From NCBI GenBank assembly GCA_964549505.1, contig CAZJVD010000002.1:62001-126000 (forward strand): DNA of 64,000 bases. Direction: 5' to 3'. Positions 9,540 to 18,732 of the stretch are shown in pieces. Below the pieces are notes generated by a model, which saw only the letters and a list, made by a program, of their open reading frames with translations, had not been told where the DNA came from and did not search any database. Source of the stretch: CAZJVD01 sp964549505 (GTDB taxonomy: Bacteria; Bdellovibrionota; UBA1018; CAZJVD01). The position numbers and the translations under genes are program-made. Numbering within the stretch: the first letter of the stretch is position 1; each line of letters opens with the position of its first letter.

Positions 9540-10537
9540 ACGGGCCACGTCCCCTTCTGACGCCGAAGACACGCGGATTTCTGGCCTTCCGCGACGTCGG
9601 CTAACACCGGTTCCCAGCTACGACACGCCTCTTCGGCGAACTCACAACGGGGAGCAAACCGACAACCCTCCACACGGCGTGACGGATCGGGCGGTAATCC
9701 CGGAATGGAGTAAAGTTCACGCTTTCCGGTCGGACCACGATACGACTTTGTGTGAATACCAGGAATCGACTGCAAGAGGGCTTTCGTATACGGATGCGTC
9801 GGCTTTGCAAAAATATCGCGGACGCTTCCCGTTTCCACAATTCGGCCTGCGTACATCACCACAACACGATCCGCAACCGAGGCAATGACACCGAGATCAT
9901 GGGTCACGAAGATCACACTCATACCCATTTCTTTCTGCAAGCGTCGAATCAGCTCGAGAATCTGAGCTTGCACCGTAACATCAAGTCCGGTCGTCGGCTC
10001 GTCGGCGATCAAAATCTCTGGTCTCGTAATCAGTGCCATCGCGATCATCACACGCTGGCGCATTCCGCCCGAAAACTCATGCGGGTACTGTTCGAGACGT
10101 CGCTCGACATCAAGAATGCCGACATCTTTGAGTACCTGAATCGCACGTGGACGTGCTTCCATCTTCGAAATACCCTCATGCACTCGCAGAGGCTCTGTCA
10201 GTTGGTCTTCAATCGTCATGTAGGGATTGAGACACGTCATTGGATCCTGAAAGATCATCGCGATCCGTTTGCCGCGAATGCGATTCAAGGCGTGACGATC
10301 GGACTGAATCAGATCGTCGTGACCGAAAAGCGCTTGTCCCGATTCGATACGCGCGGGCGGCTTTGGAAGCAGGCCCAATAAAGAATAGCAAAGCACGGAC
10401 TTTCCAGATCCGCTCTCTCCCACGATACCGAGCGTTTCGCGCGCACCCACATCGATGGTCACACCGTCCACAGCACGAATCACCCCGTTACGTGTATGAA
10501 AGTACGTTCGTAAATCTCGAATATCGAGCACAGTCAT
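9536..10537 (-). CDS. oppD: Oligopeptide ABC transporter ATPase OppD
   Basis: Second ABC ATPase of the importer, 333 residues. It has Walker A GESGSGKSV, signature FSGGMRQRVMIAMAL, Walker B ILIADEPTTGLD and the Opp-type C-terminal extension with clustered cysteines (CRFAPRCEFAEEAC), which in related enzymes binds an iron-sulfur cluster. It pairs with OppF to drive the OppBC permease. The gene begins three bases after the oppC stop and overlaps oppF by four bases, which indicates tight operon coupling. Confidence 0.92.
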   Translation of the reverse strand: MTVLDIRDLRTYFHTRNGVIRAVDGVTIDVGARETLGIVGESGSGKSVLCYSLLGLLPKPPARIESGQALFGHDDLIQSDRHALNRIRGKRIAMIFQDPMTCLNPYMTIEDQLTEPLRVHEGISKMEARPRAIQVLKDVGILDVERRLEQYPHEFSGGMRQRVMIAMALITRPEILIADEPTTGLDVTVQAQILELIRRLQKEMGMSVIFVTHDLGVIASVADRVVVMYAGRIVETGSVRDIFAKPTHPYTKALLQSIPGIHTKSYRGPTGKRELYSIPGLPPDPSRRVEGCRFAPRCEFAEEACRSWEPVLADVAEGQKSACLRRQKGTWPV

Positions 10538-10540
10538 TCG

Positions 10541-11443
10541 TTAATCCTTCGACGAGCGCGGATCCAGCGCGTCTCGTAAACCATCGCCCAAGAAATTCAG
10601 CGAAAACAACGTAAAGGACAATACCAGTCCTGGAAAAATCAAAAGCCAAGGGTGTTCTTCCATGCTCTCAACACCCGCGTTGATCAAGAGCCCCCACGAG
10701 CTCATAGGTGGCTGCACACCTAAACCCAGAAAACTCAAAAACGCTTCCAGCAGCATCACGCTAGGAATAGTAAGCGTGGTGTAAACCACAATCGGCCCCA
10801 TAACGTTGGGAATCAGATGTCGGAAGATAATGCGCGTTCGAGAGATACCCATTGCAGTCAGTGCCTCAATGAATTCCATGCGTCGCAAACTTACAACCTG
10901 ACCCCGCACAATGCGCGCCATCGTCAGCCACTCAACCGCACCGATCGCCATGAACAGTAAAAAGAGGTTTCGACCAAAAACCACCATCAGCAAGATCACA
11001 AAAATAATAAACGGCAGCGCGTAGAGAACATCCACAATCCGCATCAAGAGCGCATCCACACGACCGCCAACGTACCCAGCAACGGTACCCCATAGAACTC
11101 CAATCACGAGTGAAACAAGCGTCGCCAAAAATCCGACCATGAGTGAAATGCGACCGCCGTACATGATTCGCGTCATGAGATCGCGACCCAAAACATCCGT
11201 TCCCAACCAATGCTCGGCGCTCGGCGGTGTTGCACCGAGTGCTAGATCTTGAGCCTCGTAACTATAGGGTGCAATCCAGGGCGTAAGAACCGCCATCAGC
11301 GTGACGGCAACCAGAAAAATCAGACCAAGGATCGCCATACGATTCTTCTTAAGACGCGCAATCGCATCGCGACCGAGCGAACTACCCTCATCGATATCGG
11401 TGATCTCAGCCATCAGACCCGATGCGATTTCGATATCAGCCAT
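10541..11443 (-). CDS. oppC: Oligopeptide ABC transporter permease OppC
   Basis: Inner-membrane permease of about 300 residues. It has an N-terminal OppC helix (MAILGLIFLVAVTLMAVL) and the region HWLGTDVLGRDLMTRIMYGGRISLMVG that is highly characteristic of OppC/DppC. The EAA loop for ATPase contact is seen as EALTAMGISRTRIIFRHLIPN. The ATG at 11443 is preferred over one at 11458 because a GAGGAAG ribosome site lies about six bases before it. The start overlaps the oppB stop by eight bases. It forms a heterodimeric channel with OppB. Confidence 0.92.
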   Translation of the reverse strand: MADIEIASGLMAEITDIDEGSSLGRDAIARLKKNRMAILGLIFLVAVTLMAVLTPWIAPYSYEAQDLALGATPPSAEHWLGTDVLGRDLMTRIMYGGRISLMVGFLATLVSLVIGVLWGTVAGYVGGRVDALLMRIVDVLYALPFIIFVILLMVVFGRNLFLLFMAIGAVEWLTMARIVRGQVVSLRRMEFIEALTAMGISRTRIIFRHLIPNVMGPIVVYTTLTIPSVMLLEAFLSFLGLGVQPPMSSWGLLINAGVESMEEHPWLLIFPGLVLSFTLFSLNFLGDGLRDALDPRSSKD

Positions 11444-12374
11444 CGAGTGCTTCCTCATTGCCGTACTTCAGTCGTGGATTAAGAGCCACAAGCGCAACGT
11501 CGGACGCGATATTGAAAAATATGATGAGCGCCGACAAGAAAACCGTTGTTCCCATGATCATCGTATAGTCACGATTGAACGCAGCTTGCACGTAGAACCG
11601 CCCGAGACCTGGAATCTGAAAAATGGTTTCAACGACAAAGGATCCAGCCAGCAGTCCTGCAGCCGCCGGACCCAGAAACGAAATCACCGGCATGAGTCCG
11701 CCTTTGAGCGCATGGCGAACCACAACCCAAAACTCTGGGACACCTTTTGCGCGAGCGGTCCGAATGTAGTCCTGACTCATCACTTCGAGCATCCCGCTCC
11801 TGCTGAGTCGGGAGATATAAGCCGCATAAGCCGATCCTAATGTCATCGAAGGTAGAACTTTGTGACTCATGCTCTCCCACCCCGAAACAGGAAACCACCC
11901 GAGATAGAGAGCAAAAACGAGAACCAGCAACGGACCCAAAAGAAACGACGGCATACAAATGCCGAACATCGACAGGCTCATAGGAATGTAGTCACGCAAA
12001 CTATTGGGTCGCGATGAAGCCGTCACACCTGAAACCACGCCTACGATGATCGAAAACAAGATGGCATACAATCCGAGCTCAAAGGTTACTGGCATTCCGG
12101 TCTTGATCAACTCGGTTACTGTTCGATCGGGAAACTTAAAGCTAGGACCGAAGTCAAAAACCACCAGATGCGTGAGATAGCCCCAGAACTGTTGATACAC
12201 AGGCTCATCCAAATGATAGCGCGCGTTCAGATTTTTAAGAATTTCCTCCGGAATCGCTTTTTCGGTATCGAACGGACCCCCCGGAGCAAGACGCACCAGA
12301 AAGAAAGTTGCCGTGATCACGACTAACAAAACAGGGATACCGCCTAGCAGGCGCTTTACCACATAGACCAGCAT
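11436..12374 (-). CDS. oppB: Oligopeptide ABC transporter permease OppB
   Basis: Permease of 312 residues beginning MLVYVVKRLLGGIPVLLVV, the standard OppB/DppB N-terminus. The loop RLAPGGPFDTEKAIPEEI and the EAA motif RTARAKGVPEFWVVVRHALK are also family hallmarks. Six membrane segments are visible. It starts three bases after the second oppA gene. It works with OppC as the translocation pore for peptides delivered by the two binding proteins. Confidence 0.93.
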   Translation of the reverse strand: MLVYVVKRLLGGIPVLLVVITATFFLVRLAPGGPFDTEKAIPEEILKNLNARYHLDEPVYQQFWGYLTHLVVFDFGPSFKFPDRTVTELIKTGMPVTFELGLYAILFSIIVGVVSGVTASSRPNSLRDYIPMSLSMFGICMPSFLLGPLLVLVFALYLGWFPVSGWESMSHKVLPSMTLGSAYAAYISRLSRSGMLEVMSQDYIRTARAKGVPEFWVVVRHALKGGLMPVISFLGPAAAGLLAGSFVVETIFQIPGLGRFYVQAAFNRDYTMIMGTTVFLSALIIFFNIASDVALVALNPRLKYGNEEALDG

Positions 12375-12377
12375 GAT

Positions 12378-14033
12378 CTAAGACCCACCCTCCGTACGCT
12401 CGAGATACATCCATTTCCACGGGATCACCTCTTGAAGATTGAGCTGAAAACCTCGGACGTCCGGATGCACCAGCTGAACACGCGTGTAGGTGTAAATCGG
12501 TATGATCGGTGACTCGTCGACGAGGAGATCCTCTGCTTTTTGAAAAATCTCATGCCGTTTCGGACCCGAGGTGTGACTCGCCTCTCGGATAAGTCCATCG
12601 TAGGTGCTGTTGGACCAACCCGTCTGATTGTTTCCACCACCCGTGACAAGCATATCAAGAAACGTATTGGGATCGAGATAGTCGCCGATCCATGCCATGC
12701 GAGCGATGTCATAGTTCAAGGACCGCATCGTATCGAGAGAGACTTTCCAGTCTTGATTGACCAGAGCGACGTCCAGATTGAGTTCCTTCTTCCACATCTG
12801 CTGGATCGCTTCGGCGATCAGTTTATGCCCCTCGAGCGTGTTGTAGAGGATCTCGATTCTGCGAATGCCCAGTCCGTTTGGAAACCCGGCCTGCGCGAGC
12901 AGCTTGCGTGCCTTTTCCGGGGAGTACTCGATCCGTGATCGTGCTGTGAATCCGTCGAGCCCCGGAGGTGTGAGATTATATGCCGGCGCCTGCCCGCCTC
13001 TCGTGATTCGCTCAACGATCAGTTGACGATCGATGGCCATCGAAAGAGCTCGGCGCACACGAGGGTCACCAAAAGGCTTCCGTTTGACGTTGATCCGGTA
13101 AAAATAGGTCCCATTCAGAGGCCCGATTTTAAGCGCGGGGTTCTTTTCGGCCTGGTAGGTTTCGATCTTACTCGTCGGAAGGGTCAACGTGATGTGAATA
13201 TCGCCTGCTCGATACGCCCGCTCCTCCGTCTGAGCTGAATCGTACGCAAGAAAGTGAACCTCGTTCAGACGAATGATGTCGCGATCCCAGTACTCAGGAT
13301 TTTTCTTAACCACGACCCGGCGATTGACCTCCCACTGGTCCATCTGAAAGGGTCCATTGGAGACCATGTGACCAGGACGCGTCCAAGAGTTATCGCGCGA
13401 GTCCCAAGCACCATATTTTTCAACTGTTTGACGATGAAGCGGGTACGTCGAAGCGTGCGAAAGAACCGAAACAAAATACGGCGTCACGCGGTCCAGTTCG
13501 ACAACAAGCTCGTGGTCGGCCGCGGCGCGAACACCCACCTGCGAAAAATCCTTGAGCTTACCTTCGTTGAACAGCTTTGCGTTCTTAAGATAATAAAGCA
13601 TGTACGCGTACTCGCTTGCCAGCCCCGGCGAGAGCGTACGCTTCCATGCAAAGACAAAATCGTGCGCCGTCACTGGGGCACCGTTCGACCACTTGGCATT
13701 TTTCCGCAGAAAGAAACGATAGGTCTTTTCGTCTTTGCTAATACTCCAGCTTTCAGCCGCACCTGGTATCGGACGACAGGTTACAGGGTCGTTACCCACC
13801 AGCCCTTCAAACAGAGCACGCAAAATATGGGCTGCGTCGACAGTCGTGCTCAATCCAGGATCGAGCGAAGGCGGTTCTGAGCCGTTTCCTATATGGAGAA
13901 TCTGTTTTTTCGTTCCATCGTCGACACGAGTTGCCTGCTTTTGGCAAGCAGGTGCCGAAGCGAGAAGCAGAACGGTTACGAAGATAAAACGTCGTGAGCC
14001 ACTCTTACTGTTTCTGAGCAACTTGCGACTCAC
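12378..14033 (-). CDS. oppA: Oligopeptide-binding lipoprotein, OppA family, second of a tandem pair
   Basis: Periplasmic solute-binding protein, family 5. It starts with a signal sequence ending in a Cys (LLLASAPACQK), probably lipid-attached. Family features include GSEPPSLDPGL near the N-terminus, NGAPVTAHDFVFAWKRTLSP, and ALSMAIDRQLIVERI. The frame is open upstream to 14081, but that part is overlapping read-through. A GTG at 14033 or a TTG at 14021 gives a plausible signal peptide and a length (551 or 547 residues) close to its paralogue. The gene overlaps the upstream oppA by about 29 bases. The two paralogues align along their whole length and clearly arose by tandem duplication. Confidence 0.87.
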   Translation of the reverse strand: MSRKLLRNSKSGSRRFIFVTVLLLASAPACQKQATRVDDGTKKQILHIGNGSEPPSLDPGLSTTVDAAHILRALFEGLVGNDPVTCRPIPGAAESWSISKDEKTYRFFLRKNAKWSNGAPVTAHDFVFAWKRTLSPGLASEYAYMLYYLKNAKLFNEGKLKDFSQVGVRAAADHELVVELDRVTPYFVSVLSHASTYPLHRQTVEKYGAWDSRDNSWTRPGHMVSNGPFQMDQWEVNRRVVVKKNPEYWDRDIIRLNEVHFLAYDSAQTEERAYRAGDIHITLTLPTSKIETYQAEKNPALKIGPLNGTYFYRINVKRKPFGDPRVRRALSMAIDRQLIVERITRGGQAPAYNLTPPGLDGFTARSRIEYSPEKARKLLAQAGFPNGLGIRRIEILYNTLEGHKLIAEAIQQMWKKELNLDVALVNQDWKVSLDTMRSLNYDIARMAWIGDYLDPNTFLDMLVTGGGNNQTGWSNSTYDGLIREASHTSGPKRHEIFQKAEDLLVDESPIIPIYTYTRVQLVHPDVRGFQLNLQEVIPWKWMYLERTEGGS

Positions 14034-15651
14034 GTGAAAGATAGACGTATCGAAGAGGATGGTGATCCAAAAGATTGCCATACCATCCTTTTACATCCGG
14101 ACTGAGCAGACGAACGTGCACATAGTGATAAACGGGAATAATCGGTACATCGTCTACGATCAACTGCTCGAGCTGCTGAAAATATTCGAAGCGCTTCTCA
14201 CCTTGAACACGTTGCGACTGTAGAACCAAGTCGTCGTATCGACGACTGGAGTAACCCGTTTGATTGTTCCCACTACCGGTCACCCACATGTCCAGAAACA
14301 CGTTGGGATCTGGGTAGTCGCCAATCCATCCCAGTCGCGAGACGAAGTAGTCCCCCTTCTTTGTGTTATCGAGATAGACTTTCCAATCGACGTTCATGAG
14401 ACCCACATCAATCGACAGTTCTCGTTTCCACATCTGTTGAACTGCCTCGGCGATCGTCTTGTGCTTCTCACTCGTGTTGAAGTGAATATCGATGTGAGGA
14501 AATCCTTGACCACCTGGATATCCTGCTTCAGCAAGAAGCTTACGTGCTTTTTCGGGATTGTACTCAACCGCAGCTTTTGCATTGAAACCACTCGTTCCCG
14601 GTGGTGTAAAACTATAGGCCGGTAGCTCACCACCGTTCGTAATATTTTCGACAATCGCTTTACGATCGATCGACATCGCGAGAGCACGTCGTACCTTGAC
14701 GTTGTCCGTCGGTTTCCGCTTGTGATTCAAGCGATACACATACGTACCAAGATACAGGTCCAGCTTAATAAGATGCGGCTCCTTCTCGCGGTAAGTCTTG
14801 ATTTTTTGCAACGGGATTTCGTAAGTCGCGTGGAGCTGACCGGCGCGAAACATACGTTCTTCAGTCTGCAGCGAATCGATGGGATAGAGATGCACCTCAT
14901 TCAAACGAACGGTTGCCGCATCGTAGTACTTCGGATTCTTCTTAAGCACGAGAACCTTGTTAAGATCCCAACGTTCGAGAGTGAACGGCCCGTTGCCGAC
15001 CACAATGCCAGGTTTCACCCACGACGTGTTGCGGTCATAGAAACCGCCGATCTTTTCGATACTCGCCCGATGCACTGGAAACGTGCTGTAATGTTGAAGA
15101 ATTCGCAGAAAGTAAGGTGTCGGATTGTTGAGCTCGACCACCAGTGTGCGCGGGTCAGTCGCTTTGACGCCGACCTTCGAAAAGTCCGTGACCTTTCCTT
15201 CGTTAAACTCGCGCGCATTCTTCACTTGGAAGAGGATGTAGGCGTATTCCGACGCGAGCTTCGGCGAAAGCACGCGCTCCCAAGACTGAACAAAGTCACT
15301 GGCCGTCACAGGATCGCCATTGGTCCAAATAGCTCCCGATCGCATCGTGAACGTATACATCTTGCCGTCTGCTGAGATTTTCCAGCTTTCAGCCATCTCT
15401 GGCAAAGGACTGTTGTCCTCGGCAGACTCGCCCACCAGGCCACTGAAGATCTGCGTGATCGGTGTGTGCTCCGGGACGCCGGTCGCGATATGCGGATCGA
15501 GCGTCGCAAGTTCCGATCCGTTTGCAAGATGGAGGATCTGCGCCTTCGTTCCTGCGTCAACCGGTGTTTCCTTTCTTGAGCACCCTATTGCAGCAGTGAG
15601 AAGGACGACTAACGACATGAAAACACGCGAAAAACACGGCACGACTCTCAC
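14005..15651 (-). CDS. oppA: Oligopeptide-binding lipoprotein, OppA family, first of a tandem pair
   Basis: This 548-residue family 5 solute-binding protein leads the opp operon. The GTG start at 15651 follows a strong GAGGAGG site by about seven bases. The signal peptide ends LLTAAIGCSRK, an acceptable lipobox. Typical segments are GSELATLDPHIATG, TNGDPVTASDFVQSWERVLSP and ALAMSIDRKAIVENI. In Gram-negative bacteria most OppA proteins are soluble, so a lipid anchor is a variation seen in some lineages. The divergence from its downstream paralogue probably broadens the set of peptides imported. Peptide uptake would suit a proteolytic or predatory lifestyle, which is inference. Confidence 0.9.
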   Translation of the reverse strand: MRVVPCFSRVFMSLVVLLTAAIGCSRKETPVDAGTKAQILHLANGSELATLDPHIATGVPEHTPITQIFSGLVGESAEDNSPLPEMAESWKISADGKMYTFTMRSGAIWTNGDPVTASDFVQSWERVLSPKLASEYAYILFQVKNAREFNEGKVTDFSKVGVKATDPRTLVVELNNPTPYFLRILQHYSTFPVHRASIEKIGGFYDRNTSWVKPGIVVGNGPFTLERWDLNKVLVLKKNPKYYDAATVRLNEVHLYPIDSLQTEERMFRAGQLHATYEIPLQKIKTYREKEPHLIKLDLYLGTYVYRLNHKRKPTDNVKVRRALAMSIDRKAIVENITNGGELPAYSFTPPGTSGFNAKAAVEYNPEKARKLLAEAGYPGGQGFPHIDIHFNTSEKHKTIAEAVQQMWKRELSIDVGLMNVDWKVYLDNTKKGDYFVSRLGWIGDYPDPNVFLDMWVTGSGNNQTGYSSRRYDDLVLQSQRVQGEKRFEYFQQLEQLIVDDVPIIPVYHYVHVRLLSPDVKGWYGNLLDHHPLRYVYLSRESQVAQKQ

Positions 15652-15866
15652 AGCGGAACCTCCTCATAAAATAATTGGACCTAGTCTGAAATCTACACCA
15701 AAACGACGCATGCGGACAGACTTGCCTTAGTCCGGTTCAGGTGACTTTTATAGTCAAGAAACAACGAATCAACGACTGCTTCGAGTATGCTGCATTGACC
15801 CCACGTCAAAGAAACAATATCCATGATCAAGACTCGCAAGCTCTTGTCCGAGAAGCTGTTTGAACT
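15652..15866. promoter_or_regulatory. Divergent intergenic region between the opp and sucA operons
   Basis: These 215 bases separate two divergently transcribed operons, so at least two promoters must lie here. The opp ribosome site (GAGGAGG on the minus strand) is at its left end. A TATAGT at 15749-15754 is a possible -10 box for sucA, but the matching -35 hexamer is not clear. A weak inverted repeat (CGGAC/GTCCG) spans about 15715-15735. No coding sequence was seen. Confidence 0.4.
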
Positions 15867-18713
15867 ATGGAAAACCTTGGCTATCTGCGCGGCGGCACGG
15901 CCGACTATATCGAAGAATTACTCGAACGTTACAAAGCCGACCCGACGTCGATCGATGAGTCATGGCGTTATTTTTTTGATGGGCTCGAGCTTGGGGCTCT
16001 GGTTGGTGATACCGAAAGCATGCACGAGAACGGCCATGCGAACGGCGCGACGGCAACGAACGGAAAGGTCGCCCCCGTCGTCGCACTCGCCTCGAGTCAA
16101 GGCAGTCTCTCGATCGATCTGAACGCTGAAGCGAAAGTAGCCGACTTGATTCATGCGTACCGATCGTACGGACGATTTCTCGCACGATTGGATCCTTTGA
16201 GCGAACCACTGAAAACACATCCGTTCCTCGAACTTGGCCGATTTGGCCTCGCCGAATCCGATCTCGCGCGTACGTTCACAGCTGGAAAACTGATCGGCAT
16301 GGGTGCGGCCACCCTGGCTGATATTCTTACACGTCTCAAACTGATTTACTGCGCATCAATCGGTGTCGAGTACACGCATATCCAGAACACCGAAGCACGC
16401 GATTGGATCCGAGACAAACTCGAAACCACCGTCACCGAAAGCGTGTTCTCCCCAGAAACACGAAAGTTTATCTTGAAGCGCTTAGCCGAGAGCAAGAGTT
16501 TCGAACACTTCTTACACACGCGCTACGTTGCTCAGAAACGATTCTCGATCGAAGGTGGAGAATCGCTCATCCCAACGCTCGATCGCCTGATCGAAGTCGG
16601 TGCGGACCTCGGCGCAAACGGTTTTGTCATGGGCATGGCCCATCGTGGACGCCTGAATGTTCTCCGTAATACCTACGGCAAGCCAGCCGAACATATTTTT
16701 TCCGAATTCGAAGACAACTACGAAAAAGATCCATCCATGGGACAAGGCGACGTCAAGTATCACAAGGGATACTCAGCCGATATTCAAACGCGCAATGGAA
16801 AGAGCGTTCATCTGTCGCTTGCTTACAACCCGAGCCACTTAGAGTTCGTCAACCCTGTAGTCGAAGGAATTGCACGATCGAAACAGCGTGACCAAGGCGA
16901 CAAGGAACGCAAAGAAGTGATTCCCGTTTTGATCCACGGAGAAGCGGCGTTTGCTGGACAGGGCGTTGTTTATGAAACACTGAATCTGTCACAGATTGCA
17001 GGGTATGCGACGGGCGGAACCATTCATATCGTGATCGATAACCAAGTTGGTTTCACGACCTCTCCGATCGATGCACGCTCGACAATGTACTCCACCGACA
17101 TCGCAAAAATGCTCGACGCTCCGATCTTTCACGTCAACGGTGATGACCCAGAAGCACTTTGGTTCATTGCCGGCATCTGTACCGAATATCGGCAGCGTTT
17201 TAAGACGGACGTCTGCATCGACATCGTTTGTTATCGTAAGTACGGCCATAACGAAGGTGATGAGCCAACGTTCACCCAGCCCTTACTCTATAAGAAGATC
17301 AAAAATCATCCGTCTCCAAACGAAGTTTACGCGAACAAACTGATCGGCATGGGTTTGCTCGACGAAGCAGGTGCGAAAGCTCAGTTTGACGAGATGATCG
17401 AAAAACTCTCGAAAGCACAAGAGATCACTCGCAGCGAGAAGCCAAAACCACACCTGCCGGCTTACACACGTAAGTGGCAGGGATTGAAAACGGCTACGGC
17501 TGACACTGAGATCCACGCCGAAACAAAAACTCAGATCTCAGTCGAAAAGTTTCATGAATATGGCAAGAAGATGGTTGCGGTTCCAAGCGGGTTCAATGTC
17601 CATCCGAAGCTGAAAAAATTTCTCGAAAATCGTGCGGACTCCGTTCAAAAAGGTACGGGTCTCGACTGGGGCACTGGCGAAGCGCTGGCGTTTGCCTCGC
17701 TCGTTGATGAAGGGCATACGATTCGTGTTTCGGGACAGGATGTGGAGCGCGGAACTTTCAGTCATCGTCATGCGGTTTTGAATGACGCCGAGAACGGCTT
17801 AAAGTACTGCCCGTTCAAAAACATCTCACCGAAGCAGGGGGAGTTTATTATTCATAATAGCTTGTTGTCGGAAACTGCGGTTTTAGGTTTCGACTACGGC
17901 TGGTCCTTGGCGGATCCCAATGCGCTTGTGATTTGGGAAGCGCAGTTTGGCGATTTTTCTAACGGCGCCCAAGTGATCATCGATCAGTTTATCGCATCGG
18001 CGGAAAGCAAATGGCAGCGTGCGAGTGGTATCACGTTACTCCTCCCGCACGGATACGAAGGACAAGGCCCCGAACACTCAAGTGCGCGGCTTGAACGGTT
18101 CTTACAACTCTGTGCTCAGAACAATATGCAGGTTTGCAATCTCACCACACCCGCACAGATTTTTCATGCGATGAGACGGCAACTCAAGCGGACGTTCCGA
18201 AAACCATTGGTGATCATGTCACCAAAGAGTCTATTGCGTTTACCGCAAGCTGTCTCGGCGATGCCCGAGTTTACTGAGCGCGGGTTTCAGGAGGTTTTAC
18301 CGGACACAGCAATAACTTCGGAAAGCGCCACCGGAGTAAAGCGTGTCCTTCTCTGCAGCGGAAAACTTTATTACGAGCTCTTGGCCGCCCGAGACCAGAA
18401 AAAGCGCACGGACGTCGCCATCATTCGTGTCGAACAACTGTACCCCTGGCCAGGCGACAAATTGGCAGCCATCCTGGGCGCCTACCCAGCTGCTGAAGTA
18501 GTGTGGGTCCAGGAAGAACCACGCAACATGGGCGGTTGGTCGCATGTTTTCGGAATCTGGGCTGGTGGAACGGGCGAGTTCTCTAAACGGGTTGGCGGCA
18601 AGACCATCCGTTATGTCGGACGCGAATTGGCTGCGGCCCCGGCGGTGGGTTCGCACAAACTGCACGTCACCGAACAAACAGCGATTATCGAACAAGCGCT
18701 CAGCGGATCGTAA
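15867..18713 (+). CDS. sucA: 2-oxoglutarate dehydrogenase E1 component
   Basis: Thiamine-diphosphate enzyme of 948 residues, the usual length for SucA. It decarboxylates 2-oxoglutarate in the TCA cycle and passes the succinyl group to E2. Recognisable segments are the N-terminal E2-binding helix (YIEELLERYKADPTSIDESWRYFF), GMAHRGRLNVL, KYHKGYS, LAYNPSHLEFVNPVVEG, and the ThDP-binding GDDPEALWF. Near the C-terminus, VWVQEEPRNMGGW is the conserved E1 signature. The ATG at 15867 puts the E2-binding helix at the very N-terminus, as expected. sucB and lpdA follow, but an antisense HNH gene and a non-coding stretch lie between sucA and sucB. Confidence 0.96.
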   Translation: MENLGYLRGGTADYIEELLERYKADPTSIDESWRYFFDGLELGALVGDTESMHENGHANGATATNGKVAPVVALASSQGSLSIDLNAEAKVADLIHAYRSYGRFLARLDPLSEPLKTHPFLELGRFGLAESDLARTFTAGKLIGMGAATLADILTRLKLIYCASIGVEYTHIQNTEARDWIRDKLETTVTESVFSPETRKFILKRLAESKSFEHFLHTRYVAQKRFSIEGGESLIPTLDRLIEVGADLGANGFVMGMAHRGRLNVLRNTYGKPAEHIFSEFEDNYEKDPSMGQGDVKYHKGYSADIQTRNGKSVHLSLAYNPSHLEFVNPVVEGIARSKQRDQGDKERKEVIPVLIHGEAAFAGQGVVYETLNLSQIAGYATGGTIHIVIDNQVGFTTSPIDARSTMYSTDIAKMLDAPIFHVNGDDPEALWFIAGICTEYRQRFKTDVCIDIVCYRKYGHNEGDEPTFTQPLLYKKIKNHPSPNEVYANKLIGMGLLDEAGAKAQFDEMIEKLSKAQEITRSEKPKPHLPAYTRKWQGLKTATADTEIHAETKTQISVEKFHEYGKKMVAVPSGFNVHPKLKKFLENRADSVQKGTGLDWGTGEALAFASLVDEGHTIRVSGQDVERGTFSHRHAVLNDAENGLKYCPFKNISPKQGEFIIHNSLLSETAVLGFDYGWSLADPNALVIWEAQFGDFSNGAQVIIDQFIASAESKWQRASGITLLLPHGYEGQGPEHSSARLERFLQLCAQNNMQVCNLTTPAQIFHAMRRQLKRTFRKPLVIMSPKSLLRLPQAVSAMPEFTERGFQEVLPDTAITSESATGVKRVLLCSGKLYYELLAARDQKKRTDVAIIRVEQLYPWPGDKLAAILGAYPAAEVVWVQEEPRNMGGWSHVFGIWAGGTGEFSKRVGGKTIRYVGRELAAAPAVGSHKLHVTEQTAIIEQALSGS

Positions 18714-18732
18714 TTCGGCAGACCGTGCGCGA

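Noticed and set aside
9752..10381. 209-codon plus-strand frame opposite oppD
   Set aside because: It lies wholly within a well-conserved ABC ATPase gene and gives a His/Asn-rich product without a domain. Similar shadows at 13254-13880, 14722-15375 and 51931-52581 were rejected for the same reason.
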